This document shows, piece after piece, positions 12,607 to 25,170 of a stretch of 64,000 nucleotides of DNA; the first letter of the stretch is position 1, and each line of letters begins with the position of its first letter. A model generated the notes under the pieces. It saw only the letters and a list, made by a program, of their open reading frames with translations. It ran no database searches and was not told the DNA's origin. Made by a program: the position numbers and the translations under genes. The DNA is from Nelumbo lutea (Eukaryota; Streptophyta; Magnoliopsida; Proteales; Nelumbonaceae): assembly GCA_022828595.1 (NCBI GenBank), contig JAKGHH010000004.1, positions 54,152,422 to 54,216,421 of the forward strand, read 5' to 3'.

Positions 12607-13570
12607 TTAGGTTGTCCTACCTGATTGTGATAGAAATTTAGAGCTCCAAGCATTAATTCTAGAAAGAATATGATCCATCATTTCTTCATGAGAAAGATGA
12701 CTCTTGAATTTAACTCCCACCTTTGTGCCTAGATATTTTGAGCCCTCTAGTGGCTTTATAATTTTTAAGATCTGAGAAAAATTTTTTGTGATGCCTAGGC
12801 ACACATCTACTATACATTATGCTGGATTTCCTATAATTGATTTGTTGACATGAAACAAATTGAAAAAGCTCTAGAATTTGATGTAGAGCCCTTACCAGAT
12901 TGGTGTCAGTTATGCAAAATAGAATGCAGTCATTTGCAAATAAGAGGTGGATTATTGGGGTGCTTTCCTAGCTAGCTTGACACCTTCTATTTGATTAGTG
13001 TCAATTGCTTGTTGTAAGAGTTATGTAAGAACTTCCATGCCAATGATAAACAAACAAGGACATGATGGGTCTCTTACTAAAAGCCTCTTTGTAGATGGAA
13101 ATGATCAAACAATTCTCCCCCTGGTTTAATTGAGAAAGTGGGCATAGAGATGCATTGATGAATCAATTAGTACCATTAATTTGGGAAATTCATCTTTCGC
13201 AATGTTGCTTTATGAAAACTCCAGCCTATCATGTCAAAGGCCTTGGACATATCCAATTTAAGAGCTATCCATCCTTTTTCTTTCCTTTGAGATCTCATGT
13301 GATGCATGATTTCCTTCACAAGTAGTTGCCTATTCTTGAGAAATCCAAACTGAAAGGGGAGATGAGTTCTTGCAAAAGTGGTTGCAATTGCATGACCATC
13401 CACTTGGAGATGATTTTGTATGTAACATTACAAAGACTGATTGGCCTATAGTTAGATGGTCCCATTGTAGAGTGATTTTTGGAAACAAAAACTATGTTAG
13501 TGTTGTTTATTTCCTTCAACATATTGTCTTGAGTAAAGAACTACATCACCATGTTATAGATGTCTAGAGT
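12607..13570 (-). pseudogene. LINE A reverse transcriptase core
   Basis: RVT_1-type fragments occur in order on the - strand: NYRPISLCNVTYKIISK (about 13400-13460), FGFLKNRQLLVKEIMHHMR, ALKLDMSKAFDMIGW (about 13210-13265), HLLFANDCILFC (about 12915-12955) and LEGSKYLGTKVGVKF (about 12700-12750). The order matches plant L1-type ORF2. The usual (Y/F)xDD catalytic box reads FAND, so the first of the two aspartates is replaced. Frames change several times. Confidence 0.85.
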
Positions 13571-13975
13571 ATATGTTTGGCATCCATGTTGCAGATACAA
13601 CACTGCTGATGTGTGGGTTGGAAGCACTATTTTCTGAGAAAACGATGCCTTTTTTTTTCTGTTTGGAAACATTGCTGCCATGTAGGACATTTCCTGGAGC
13701 AACAACACTTTATGTTTGGTACCAGTCCATGTCTATTTTCAGCATTGGTACCAAATATAGGAAGTCTACGTCACTACCACATCATGTCCTCGTTGATAGC
13801 AATGAGCTACAATCTGAGAAAACGCTAAATTCGGATTGCTCCAAACCACGCCTTCTCGATTTCCAAGGCGTGGCTTGGAGCACCATTTTTTATGGGAAAA
13901 TGGTTCCAAACAAGCAAGTGTTTCTTGGAGCACTATTTTTTCTGATGTGGCACCATTTTTTGGAGCAATGGCATC
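13571..13975. mobile_element. Insertion of about 400 bp in LINE A, probably a MITE
   Basis: LINE A reverse transcriptase sequence is readable on both sides (SPDGIDA at about 13985, DIYNMV at about 13555) but not in between. The insert repeats short blocks such as GGAGCACTATTTTTTCTG and TCTGAGAAAACG, and has TGTTTGG-like sequences near its ends. Exact borders and a target duplication could not be set by eye, and a few dozen bases of LINE may be missing. Confidence 0.4.
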
Positions 13976-14035
13976 GATGCCATCTGGACTCAGTACTTTC
14001 TGTGGAAGCATAAGTTTCATTACTTGAGTGATTTC

Positions 14036-14686
14036 AAATGAGCGTACCCGTGGCGTAACCAAAATATCAATGCATGAAACTTGTTGATCCAACCTGCAAA
14101 AATAAGCAACAGAAAATGACTCGAGACACAAGCCCTTGAAGCAAAGTGCAAACGAGGGACTAGCTAATCCAAATTGAGCTTCTAACCTCTCTTGACTCTT
14201 TTTCACATGGAACTTTTTCATTCATTGAATATAAGCCGTGTACCCCTAATATAATAGGCTCCATCTCTAATGTTTCCTTGTGCATTTAATGCTAATCAGA
14301 ATGTTATAAAAGAACCGTTGGTTGACTAGGTCAAAGCTGCTTTGGGTTGAGACAAGTGTCTCACTGACCAAGGATCTTGTCACTTGATCATCTAGTCTAC
14401 ATTGGGTCAAATGGTCCACCATTGACCCAATAAGAGTTGGAATGGATTTGGTTAGTATTTCAATAATAATATCTCTTTGCAAGAAATACTTGTGCAGAAA
14501 ACAACCAAAAAGCTTTTTTATAAGAAAATAGATAAATAATGATACAAGGAAAAACTTGGTTGTGTGTGTGAGAGTGCAGCATAGAGATAATTTGTTCTCC
14601 ATCAACATGTGGCTTGTCACATGGCCATTGGATTCTCCAACATGTTGAGGATTACCAAGTGAGGGCCTATGGCCACTCTTCCAACA
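14036..14686 (-). repeat. Copia 3' LTR
   Basis: A direct repeat of 19241-19894. The TGATGAG start seen in the right LTR (+ strand reading) is AAATGAG here, so the terminal dinucleotide has mutated. The other end, CTTCCAACA, is intact. Confidence 0.9.
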
Positions 14687-14700
14687 TCTCCCACTTGGCC
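14687..14700 (-). promoter_or_regulatory. Copia polypurine tract
   Basis: On the - strand this is GGCCAAGTGGGAGA, immediately upstream of the 3' LTR start TGTTGG. This is the usual place for the plus-strand primer of copia elements. Confidence 0.85.
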
Positions 14701-14782
14701 AATTAGGCTCAAGATGAATCCTTGCCGACTAATCTCATTGACTTTATGTGCCTTATATAATCTGAAACCATGATGGGTTTTG

Positions 14783-17700
14783 TCAATGGGTCGGCAACCA
14801 TATCTTTTGTGGCACGTAGTTTACCAGGATCTCATTCCATTGGTAGATATCATACAAATACCGGTACTGGAGGTCAATATATTTTCCTTTAGGACCAATC
14901 TCACCATTCTTTATTGTCTTGATGGCAACTTGATTGTCATTGAACAACATTACAGGTCCAATAGGTGTATCAGGAATCTTGAGTTCTTCTAGAAACCTTA
15001 TAATCCAAACTCCTTCCGAGGTTGTAAAACTACATGCAATGAATTCGGCCTCCATAATGGATTTTGCCACACAACTATGCTTTTTACTTGTCCATGAGAC
15101 AATAACCCCTCCACAAAGAAATATGTACCCGGTTGTTGATTTCCTATCATCCAGGTCTCCTGCAAAATCAACATCACAATAACCTAACAATTTTAAGCCA
15201 TTTGCATGATAAGTCAATTTAAAATGTTTGATTAGCTGTAAATATCTGAATATTCTCTTAACAACTTTCCATGGGGTTTTCCTAGGTTGCTTTGGTATCT
15301 ACTGACAAGACCAACAACATAACACAAATCAGGTCTTGTGCAAAGTGTTGCATGCATTAAGCTTCCTATTGCTTCAACATAAGGTTTGACTCCCATTCTC
15401 TTCATTTCTTCTTCATTTGAAGGAGCCATTTCTTTATTTAATTTTGTCCCTTTGCAAATTAGAGTCTCAACCCCATTACAATCCTTCATGTTAAATTTTT
15501 TTAAGATCTTTTTTAGGTAATGCTCTTGTGAAAGAGTTAAAACCTTTACTTTCCTATCTCTTTCTATCTTGATTCCAAGCACATAAATAGCATTATCCAA
15601 ATCTTTCATTTCAAAGTTGGTTTTTAACCAATTTTTTGTTTCATTGACCATGAGAACATCATTGCTAGCAATAAGAATGTCATCCACATATAAAGAAAGA
15701 ATAAACTATTCAAAATGTAAACACAATGGTCAAAAGGATTAGGAATAAATCCAAATTTTGATATTGCTTCATGAAATGTGGGGTACCACATTCTAGAGGA
15801 CTACTTTAAACCATGTAGTGATTTTTTTTATCTATAAACCTTATCTTCTTGTCCTTTGACTCCATAACCTCTTAGTTGGGACATATATATTTCTTCATTT
15901 AATTTTCCATTAAGAAAAACAGTTTCTACATCTAACTGACACAATTCTAAATCTAGGGATGCAACCAAAGACATTATGATTCTTATTGAAGTAAACCTTG
16001 CAACTGGGGAATAAGTTTCTTCATAATCAATCCCTTCTAATTGAGTATATCCTTTTGCAACGAGTATTGCTTTATATTTTTCTATGGATCCATTAGCATC
16101 AAACTTCCTTTTTAGTACCCATTTACATCCTTTAGGTTTTCTATTTTGGGGCAAATCAACTAGCTCCCAAACTTGATTTTTATTTATCGAATCTAGTTCT
16201 TTTTTTTATGTCTTCACATCATTTCTCTTTATCATGTGCTTTTATAGCATCTTCAAAATCAAGGGGATCATAAATACATTTTTTGTTGAAATAGGTGTAA
16301 TAATCCTTTAACCTTGACGATAGATATCTTTCTCTTTGAATTCCGGTTAAAGTGCCATTATTAGACAATTTTTGTCTTTTAAATGTGTCTTGATCATCAT
16401 TCTTTTCTTTAATAATTTCAAACAAATTTGGCAGATCTTTGCTATCTTGAATTTGATTTTCTAAAAATATAGCATTTTTGCTTTCTATTAATTCAATGGA
16501 TCCATCAGATTTGTGATTAATGAATCTGTACCCTTTGTTATTCTCACTATATCCTATGAAGGTACATCTAGTACTCTTGTTATCCAACTTGCTCCTTTGT
16601 TGATTTGGAATCCTTACATGTGCACTAGATCCCCAAATTTTGATATCTATTAAGTTTGGTTTCCTACCTGTCCACATTTCATAGGGTGTTAAACTATTTG
16701 CTTTGGTTGGAATCTTATTTAATATGTAAACAGTTGCATCTAGAGCTTCTCCCCAAAAATGTGTTCCCAAACTTAAGTGAGACAGCATTGATCTCACCAT
16801 GTCTAATAAGGTTCTATTCCTACGTTCAACTATTTTATTTTGTTGAGGTGTAAAGGGCATGGTGAGTTGATGTATTATTCCATTTTGTTTACATAAATCA
16901 TTAAACGGGTTGGAGATGTATTCTTCACCTCTATCACTTCCAAGAGTATTGATCTTCCTTCCTAATTGATTTCCACTAATATTTTGCATTCTTTAAACCT
17001 CTCTAATACATCATATTTTTTCTTGATTAAATATACATGCCCATACCTTGAAAAATCATCAATGAATGTTACAAAGTACTCCATGCCCTTATGAGTTTTT
17101 ACATTTAAAAGACCACACACATCTGAATGCACAATTGCTAATAATTCTTCTGATTTCTTCCCCTTCTTGAATGGGAGTCTAGACATTTTTCCACTAAGGC
17201 ATGGCTCACAATATGTGAAATTCTTCTCTATCTTAGGTATCAACTCATTTGAACTCATTCTCATCATTTTGTCTTTATTTATGTGACGAAGTCTTAAATG
17301 CCAAATGTAACAATCATTATTTATATGATAAACACAACTGAGATAATCAGAATGAGAGGCTTGTTTATTATCATTAATGTTCAAATGGTACAAACCATCA
17401 GATTTAACCCCAAACAATAGTACTCTTCCATGTTTATCAATAGTCACCTTTCCACCCCTAAAATATACATCAAAACCCTTTTCATTTAATAAGGGGATAG
17501 ACAACAAGTTCTTCCTAAAAATAGGTGCATACAGTACATCGGTAAGAATCAGATTTGTACTTTCATTTATAGGGATTTTCACATTTCCTATCCCAAACAC
17601 ATCAGTGAAAGTGCTATTTCCCATAAATACTCTATGTTCTCCCGCTTTCAACTCCTTCAATTCTAGGAACATCTCCTTTGATTTGAAAATATGCCTAGAT

Positions 17701-18544
17701 GAACTTAAATCTAAGCACCAATCATACAAACTAGAATCAGTAAAGAATGATTCAGATATCACATAGACAATATCTTTCTTTTCAGCACTACTCTTTCGAG
17801 TATTTGTTTTACCTTCATTATAATTGGGGCAATTAAATTTAGTGTAGCCCTACTTCTCACAACCAAAACATTGCTTATTCTTAGTTTTCTTGAATTCTTT
17901 TGAGAATTTGATCCTTTTGTTAAATTTCTTAGTTTTGTTTTTGAAGTGTTTGCCCTTAGGCATTTAAGTTTTTTAAGGTTTCTCAACTATTTTTGGGGTG
18001 ACCATCAAAGAAAATGGTTGAGATTTCTTCTTCTTTCTCTCATCTTCTAAGCCAAGTAGAGTTGGGAGGTTTTTAACATTTATTTCTCTTCCAAACAGAT
18101 TTAGTGTTGTTACTACCGCATTCCATGAATGAGGTAAGCTATTCAAAATGGTAGAAACTTGAATTTTTTCTAGAATAGGGTTACCTGTAGTTGTCAATTC
18201 TTTGGCAATTACATTCATTCTGTTTACATGATCGATTACTGAATCTTCTTCTTTCATCTCACAACCATAATATTTTTCTATTAATAATTGAATATAAGTT
18301 TCAGTTATTTTTCCATATGTTTCATTGATTGCTTCAAACATTTCTTTAGCATATTTATATTCATAAAAAGTTACTTCTACATCAGGCTCTATGAAAGTTA
18401 GCAAACAGGTTATGGCTTTTCTAAAATGTAATCAACATTTTCCTCATCCAAGATCCTCATAATCCTTCATTTCCAAAGGGAATGGTTTGCTCCATTCAAC
18501 TTTTCAGTCTTACTAAGTTCTTGAGACAAAGCAGTTATAGGCAT
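14783..18544 (-). pseudogene. Copia gag-pol polyprotein, broken
   Basis: The domains occur in copia order. Gag begins at the ATG at 18544 (MPITALSQELSKTEKLNG) and continues at 18404-17973 with UBN2-like sequence. A zinc knuckle, CFGCEK-stop-GYTKFNC, is at about 17870-17825. The protease region WCLDLSSSRHIF shows the DSG triad changed to DLS. GAG-pre-integrase WHLRLRH is followed by integrase with HSDVCG, FIDDFSRYGHVYL, GSDRGEEY and ERRNR (17350-16800). RVT_2 carries KGCKWVLKRK and LDVETVFLNG (16150-15830) and an intact YVDD (about 15690). RNase H begins YCDVDFAGDLDDRKS (15217-14783). At least four frame changes and one stop inside the zinc knuckle rule out a working polyprotein. Confidence 0.93.
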
Positions 18545-19240
18545 GTTTACAAAATAAAAATAAAATGGGAATAAGAAAAAAACTTAGCTGATTTGAAGAT
18601 TTAACCATTTAGACCCCCGAAGATTTCAATCAGCTACCTTCTTCGTTCAGCAATAGTCTATAGTGTCAATAGATTTGCACCGATTTGTTTTTCGTATCAA
18701 CCTTTTGTCCCAATCTTTCACCATTGTTGAGATTAGAGTTGTAGAAGCACTGGAAGCAAGCTTGGCCAAAAAAAAAAAAAAAGAAAGAAACCCTAAATTT
18801 GTTTAGGGCTTGTTGCAGATGGAACCCAAAAAAATTATGATCTAACCCTTCTAATGAACAGTAATAAAAAAACAGCCTTATCTAAATGTTGATGGCACCA
18901 GGAAAGAAATAGTTGTTGATGGAAAAAAAATTGATAGAAAACTGGGATTCTTGGATGTGTCTCAAGAGAGGAGAAAAATAAAAAACGAACACAGTAGATT
19001 GATGGCTAGATGTGTATTGCAGTCGCTTTCACTGGACTGAAAAAGATTGAGTAATAAAATCAGGTTGGGCTGAAAAAAAAACACGGAGGAGATTTCGTCT
19101 CTTAAAGTCGATGGTGAAGGGGAGAGTTACAAACAAGAACATTTCCTCTCTCTTTTCACTTTTGTAAACATTTAAAGTGGGATGCGATATGGTGTAGCAC
19201 ACCTATACCAAAAAACTTTATGAAGAGGCTCTGATACCAA
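18545..19240 (-). other. Copia 5' untranslated leader and primer-binding site
   Basis: Non-coding sequence between the gag ATG and the 5' LTR. The primer-binding site occupies 19227-19239. The rest is A/T-rich with an A run near 18768-18783. Confidence 0.7.
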
Positions 19241-19894
19241 TGATGAGCGTACCCATGGTGTAACCAAAATATCAATGCATGAAACTTGTTGATCCAACCT
19301 GCAAAAATAAGCAATAGAAAATGACCCAAGACACAAGCCCTTGAAGCAAGGTGCAAACAAGGGACTAGTTAATCCGAATTGAGCTTCTGACCTCTCTTGA
19401 CTCTTTTTCACATGGAACTTTTTCATTCGTTGGATATAAGTCGTGTACCCCTAATATAACAGGCTCCGTCTCTAACGTTTTCTTGTGCATTTAATGCTAA
19501 CCGGAATGTTATAAAAGGACCATTGGTTGACTAGGTCAAAGCTCCTCCGGATTGAGACAAGTGTCTCACTGACCAAGGATTTTGTCACTTGATCATCCAG
19601 TCTACATTGGGCCAAATGGTCCACCATTGACCCAATAAGAGCTAGAATGGATTTGATTAGTATTCCAATAATAATATCTCTATGCAAGAAATACTTGTGC
19701 AGAAAACAACCAACAAGCTTTTTTTTTGTAGGAAAATAGATAAATAATAATACAAGGAAAAACTTGGTTGTGTGTGTAAGAATGCAGCATAAAGATAATT
19801 TGTTCTCCATCAAAATGTGGCATGTTATATGGCCATTGGATTCTCCAACATGTTGAGGATTAGCAAGTGAGGGCCTATGGCCACTCTTCCAACA
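19241..19894 (-). repeat. Copia 5' LTR
   Basis: A direct repeat of 14036-14686 with both termini intact (+ strand TGATGAGCG to CTTCCAACA). The two LTRs differ at many scattered sites, which suggests the insertion is not recent. Confidence 0.9.
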
Positions 19895-20199
19895 ATTACT
19901 TCAAAGGTGGGAGGTTGTAGTAAGTCATTAGCTTGAGCTTTGAAACTCTAGGCAGATTAGGGAAGTGAAGAACAGATTGTTCAAAGATTTTAGCCACATC
20001 CCCTGAATCTTGTATGGATTTTTTTGAAAAGGTAAGAGATTTCTATTTTATTTAAAGTCCATGAACCATCTAACTTTTGCATCCACTCTATGTTGTTTTT
20101 CATGCTCTTTTATTTATTTATTTATTTTTTTGGCAAAAGGGAATGCAGCTATTTCATTACTTAGGCAAAGAGAATGTGGATATACTATATTGAGTTGTA

Positions 20200-22836
20200 T
20201 GTTATCTAAGCTAACCTTTGCATGATAGATAGGCTAATATATGAGCAGTAGTATTGTAATTTCTATTTCTATGTACAAAACTAAGTTGATCAAAAGTAAA
20301 CAAAAGTCTTCTCAGGTATGCGCCATGGTGATGCTTGATCCAGTTTCTTGGTTGGATTTTGTCTTGCAAAAAGTTGATCAGCTACAGAGAGTCATTGTAT
20401 ATTTTTAACATAGATATCTTGTTGTTAATGGCTGCCTTTAAACCTTGGACTTGGGCTCTGATTTCTGCATCATAACTGTTGATGGCCCAACAGGGTTCTC
20501 CTTTAGCAATACTTGTGCTTCCACCGGGACATTGGAGGATGAGAGCTCATCCTACAAAACCTAAAATTGAATCGTATGAACCATCAATTTGTAGTGTAGC
20601 AAAGTATTCCCTTGGCATATTTGCTGAGGCTATGCTCCTTGTGATTCTCATGCAGTGGTCTTGATTGGGTTGGTACTTCCATGTTCTAGATATGACATCC
20701 TTAGGAGTGATGTGAGAATTTTTAAAAATGATTTCATTCTTTACTCTCCAAATGACATATAATATTATACAACCTTTGCCAAAAAGGTGTTTCAATTCAT
20801 GTGGAGTTAAATTTATTTTCAGCCTATCCCACCACTTTTTTATTGAGATAAATATATCTTCCTCTTCATTTATTTTCTTCGGAATTCGACCTACCTGTGC
20901 TTCACACCAAACCACCCTTGTAAAATATGTTGGGTGATTTCTTTGTTGACTTGGTAGAAAGGACAATGAAATTCAGATTGGAGTAACCATTTCATACATT
21001 TGTTTTGGGTGAACACTCCATTCCACACTAATTTCCAAACAAAAACCATACACCAGTAGGGGATTTTTAGTTTCCATAGTGCTATCCAAGTGAAGTGGGC
21101 TTGTGAGGAAGATGGTTGTTGGGTTTCGAAAGATTTGTAAGCTGACTTGACTGTGTAGATCCCTGAGGTGTTACGTTTCCATAGGATATTGCCTTGGTTT
21201 GATTTTATGTTATGAGTGATTTGAAGAATGTGTGAACATGTTTTCTATCAAAGAGCTGAGTCAAGGTTCTATAGTTCTAGCTTCGGTCTAGGTTTAATAA
21301 TGTTGAGACAAGCTGGTTTCTGTTTTGTACAAGGGTTGGGTCATTGGGGTAGGGTATACCTCCTGTGATGGTCAGAATCCATGGATTTTGAAAGATTGAT
21401 ATATTCTCCCCTGTACTGACTTACCATAATATGTTGGGTTTGGTCTCTTTCAAAATCTTGAGTGCCAAATGCCACCAGATTGATGAGTTGTGGGTTTTTT
21501 GGATTGAAATGGGCTTTGATTTAGGAAATATTTTTGTTTGATGAACTGGCTCCATAAAGTATAGGGAAAGGAGATGAGTCGCCATACTTGTTTCCCAAAA
21601 ATTGCCTTGCTTTTCCTGAAACCCAAGCCACCTCTTTGCTTCGGTTGATTGTTTGCTCCAATGGATTGTGTGTTTTGTTTGCTTTTCACCTGCCTACCAC
21701 AAAAAAAAAAAAAAAAAATCCTTAATCACCTTGTTCAGTTTTGAATGTACCCCCTAAGATAGTATTGTAGTCTACATTGAATAGATTGGGATTGCTTGGA
21801 GGATTGACTGGATCAAAGTTGTACGACCTGCTTGAGATAGGAGTTTAGATTTCAATGAGGTGACTTTAGCTAGGACTTGGTCCACTAATGGTTGGTGTGA
21901 TGATATTCTATTGTCTTGTACACCGATTTGGGCACCGAGGTATTTGGTGCCACACAATGGTTCATGGACCTTAAGAATGTGAGAAATATATTTCTGATGA
22001 TGCCTTGGGATATTAGTGTTAAACATGATTGAAGGCTTCTCATAGTTGATCTTTTGTCTAGAAAGTTTTTCAAAAATGGAGAGGATTTGGCTTAATATTT
22101 TGATTTGTGGCATCTCCTTGCAGAAAAGAATGTAATCATCTACAAATAGCAAATGAGTGATGCTCATGCCATTTCTGCAAATCTTTGCACCATCTATGAG
22201 ACCTTCCTTTTCAGCACACACTAGCAACTGCGTTAGATTCTCCATTCCAATAATGATTAATCCCCTTTGTAGTTTAAAATGTCCATAGCATTTGCCTCCT
22301 ATCTTGACTAAGAAAGTTGGGGTGAAGACACATTGGTGAATGAGTTGGGTCCATTTTGTCGAAAAGTCAATTTTGTGATGTATTTCCTTGATAAAATTCT
22401 ATCCCATTCTATCAAAAGCCTTCAACATGTCTAATTTTAGTGCTATGATGCTCTTCTCCTTTTTTTTTTTTTTTTCTTATGCATGAAATGCAATATCTCA
22501 TTTGTTAGAATGATGTTGTCTGTTATTTGTCCATTTTTTAGGAACCTAGATTGGAAATGGGAGATGTTTTCTAGGTCTGGCTACATTCTAGACACCAACC
22601 ATTTGGAGATGATTTTGTAGAGGACATTACAGAGACTAATGGGTCTAAAATGTGAGGTGTCCATAGGATCATGATTCTTTGAGATAAATACTAAATTTGT
22701 ATGGGTAGATGTTCAGAATGAAATAAATGAAAAATCATTTCATGTATATCACGACCCACAATGTTCCAAAAGTGTTGATAAAAATAGGTTGTATACCCAT
22801 CCGAACTTGGAACTTTGTGTGGGGGCATTTGTTTGA
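20200..22836 (-). pseudogene. LINE B ORF2: reverse transcriptase, zinc-binding region and RNase H
   Basis: RT segments include KVPSSDGYTTYFYQHFWNIV (about 22760-22820), THLLFVDDYILFC with an intact FVDD box (about 22120-22160), LCGTKYLGAQIGV (about 21920-21960) and LLSQAGRTTLIQSILQAIP (about 21790-21850). These are followed by PKQRGGLGFRKSKAIFGKQV (about 21590-21650), NGVFTQNKCMKWLL of the zinc-binding RVT region, and RNase H beginning LQIDGSYDSILGFVG (about 20547-20600). The RNase H ends with FVHRNRNYNTTAHILA (about 20210-20260). Frame changes and stops interrupt the order, so it is a pseudogene, though less decayed than LINE A. Confidence 0.88.
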
Positions 22837-23485
22837 TAACTGATGAGGGCAGATTTGGCCCTCCAGTAAAATTGTGACACGTGGCACCCCGTGACAACTA
22901 GGAAAACACCCAGCCAACAAACTTACGAAGTTGGTGACCCACCCAAGCACCTGTCTTGCCGGCCTGGCGCGACTTGCGTGCGCGAACTGCGCGCGACCTA
23001 GCGCACGCGCGAACTACGCGCGTGGCCTAGTGCGCGGCCTAGTGCACGGCCTGCGCGAACTGCGCGAACTGCGCACGGCCTGTGCGACCTGGCCGACCTG
23101 GACCAACCTAGCGCATGATCCGACCAAGGTGCCAGCTTGACGACCTGATCTAGACACTGACCAGTTGACTGACACAGGCGCCAGCTTAACGACCTGATCT
23201 AGACACTGACCCGCCGACTGACACAGGCGCCAGCTTGACGACCTGATATAGACACTGCCCCACCGACTGACACAGGCGCCGACCTGACGACCTGGCCTAA
23301 ACACTGACCCGCCGACTGACGCAGGCACCCCTCTGACAACCCGCCCTAGGCGCCGACCTGTCCGCCTGACACAACCGCCAGCCTGACGACCTCAAGGAGT
23401 TCACCACCGTACCCCGGTTCTGACAGGATGCGACGAGTCTTACCGTTTGGAGGCTTTTCACCCACCTAACCCGCGAGGACTCCTG

Positions 23486-23494
23486 TATATAAAG
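23486..23494 (+). promoter_or_regulatory. TATA box of the left LTR
   Basis: TATATAAAG, conserved at 26419-26427 in the other LTR. The position inside the LTR and the match to the plant TATA consensus suggest the element's own promoter. It also sets the orientation as +, in agreement with the primer-binding site. Confidence 0.6.
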
Positions 23495-24017
23495 ACCTCA
23501 CCCCCCAAAGGGGAGGGGGATGGAAAAGAAAGGGAAGTAACCCTGCTCTTTAGCTTTCTCATATTATCTTCAAAGCTCTCTAGGATAAGAGTGCTAACTT
23601 AAGCATCGGAGAGCCCCCACCGGGAAAGTACCCCCGGGACCTCTGATTCAGTTCTCGCAGGTCCTTCAAGCTCTTGCCGCCTACGAAGAGGAGGAAAAGA
23701 TGCAGTTCTCGAAAGTCCCTCAGCTCCCCCCACCTACAAGGAGGAGGAAGAGATGGAGTTCTCGGAGGTCCCTCAACTCCCGCCACCTACATGGAGGAAA
23801 AGATGGAGTTCTCGGAGGTCCCTTAGCTCCCGCCACCTACAAAGAGGAGGAAAAGATGGAGTTCTCGCAGGTCTCTCAGCTCCTGCCACCTACAAAGAGG
23901 AGGAAAAGATGAAGTTCTCGTAGGTCCCTCATCTCCCGCAGCCTACAAAGGAAAGAAGACCACCTCATGCTGAGGGCAGTCGGATTGCGTCGCACCAGGG
24001 AGCTCCAACATTCTATA

Positions 24018-24640
24018 AGGTAGTTCGCCACCAAGGCAATTCGCCCCCAGGCAATTCGCCTCCAGGCAGTTCGCCACCAAGGCAGTTCGCCCCCAGGCAG
24101 TTCGCCCCCAGGCAGTTCGCCACCAAGGCAGTTTGCCACCAAGGCAGTTCGCCCCCAGGCAGTTCGCCACCAAGGCAATTCGCCCTTAGGCAGTTCGCCT
24201 CCAGGCAGTTCGCCACCAAGGCAGTTCACCACCAAGGCAGTTCGCCCCCAGGCAGTTCACCACCAGGCAGTTTGCCACCAGGCAGTTCGCCCCCAGGCAG
24301 TTCATCCCCAGGCAGTTCGCCCCCAGGCAGTTCGCCACCAAGGCAGTTTGCCCCCAGACAGTTCGCCACCAGGCAGTTCGCCCCCAGGCAGTTCGCCACC
24401 AAGGCAGTTCACCCCTAGACAGTTCGCCACCAAGTCAGTTCACCCCCAGGCAGTTCGTCACCAGGGAGTTCACCACCAGGCAGTCCGCCCCCAGGCAGTT
24501 CGCCCCCAAGCAGTTCGCCCCCAGGCAATTCGCCACCAGGGAGTTCATCACCAAGCAGTTCGCCACCAGGCAATTCGCCACCAAGCAGTTAGTTACCAAG
24601 CAGTTCTCCCCCAGGGAGTTCGCCACCAAGTAGCTCGTCA
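24018..24640. repeat. Minisatellite of 15-16 bp GGCAGTTCGCC units (left LTR)
   Basis: About 40 units alternate between GGCAGTTCGCCACCAA and GGCAGTTCGCCCCCA types. The corresponding array in the right LTR (about 26955-27320) is roughly 250 bp shorter, which accounts for most of the 301-bp LTR length difference. Confidence 0.9.
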
Positions 24641-25170
24641 CTAAGGCACACCACCACCGGGTCGAATAACGAGGTACTTTGCCAAAAAAAAATTACATCA
24701 CAAAACATTGGTACGTGGCCGAAAAAGGTTGCATCAATTGGCGCCGTCTGTGGGAACCCGCTACAAAAAGCTAAGTTCTCATCCTACCAAAGCTAAGTTC
24801 TCATCTTGCCAAAACTAAATCCTCACTTTTTAGAAATTGAAGCTATCGCTTTGTAGTTTACATTTTCTATGAACTCAAAGACTATGCAGGGAGCTAACGG
24901 ACTAAGTAGCTCTACCAACCTTACTTTCAACTCAGATAATGCCACATCAGTCCTCTCCGCAAGGTCCCCCCTACAAAGATGAGCTCTTCGTGGCTTCCGC
25001 GGGAGTTTGCGGCCAACTGACTACATAGGCGCCCTTACTGGTCGAGCCTTCCAAGGCTCCCATGTGAGCTGGCAACCTAAAGTTAGTGGTGTTGCCCCCG
25101 AAGGTCGAGCCACTAGTAGCTTCTTGTAGGAGTAGGTGACCGGCGTTACGAAGCTGATGCAGGCCAAGCC

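Larger units (their letters stand above)
14036..19894 (-). mobile_element. Ty1/copia retrotransposon, full-length but degenerate
   Basis: Two directly repeated LTRs (14036-14686 and 19241-19894) flank a - strand gag-pol region. On the - strand the LTR runs TGTTGGAAGAG...CGCTCATCA. Inside the 5' LTR (right) is TGGTATCAGAGCC, complementary to initiator tRNA-Met. Before the 3' LTR (left) is the polypurine tract GGCCAAGTGGGAGA. The flanks atttc and attac are a 5-bp target duplication with one mismatch. The element sits in LINE A. Total length is about 5.86 kb. Several frameshifts and stops make it non-autonomous now. Confidence 0.93.
8270..20107 (-). mobile_element. LINE A: decayed L1-type retrotransposon split by nested insertions
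   Basis: Pieces of one non-LTR element run right to left. The RT N-terminal region is at 19895-20107 and 13976-14035, the RT core at about 12600-13570, later ORF2 sequence at 11711-12600 and 11005-11539, and RNase H at 11013-11160 continuing at 8285-8499. Removing the copia element (14036-19894) and one copy of its target duplication joins PPTFEVI to TQVMKLMLP in frame. Removing the hAT-like element (8500-11004) joins the two RNase H halves. The element is riddled with stops. Its 5' side ends where LINE B begins. Confidence 0.8.
22841..24736 (+). repeat. LARD-like 5' LTR with internal tandem arrays
   Basis: Contents in order: a GCGCGAACTGCGCG-rich block (22970-23090); units of about 48 bp around TTGACGACCTGATCTAGACAC (23100-23340); a TATATAAAG box (23486-23494) 5' of a CCCCCCAAAGGGGAGGGGG palindrome-like block; units of about 55-60 bp around AGGAGGAAAAGATGGAGTTC (23640-23945); and a long array of 15-16 bp GGCAGTTCGCC(C/A)CC units (24018-24640). 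The apparent open frames in these arrays are repeat by-products. Confidence 0.88.

Noticed and set aside
13766..14221. 151-residue - strand frame
   Set aside because: It reads from the copia LTR into LINE A and then the adjoining insert, so it is a chance fusion across a transposon junction.
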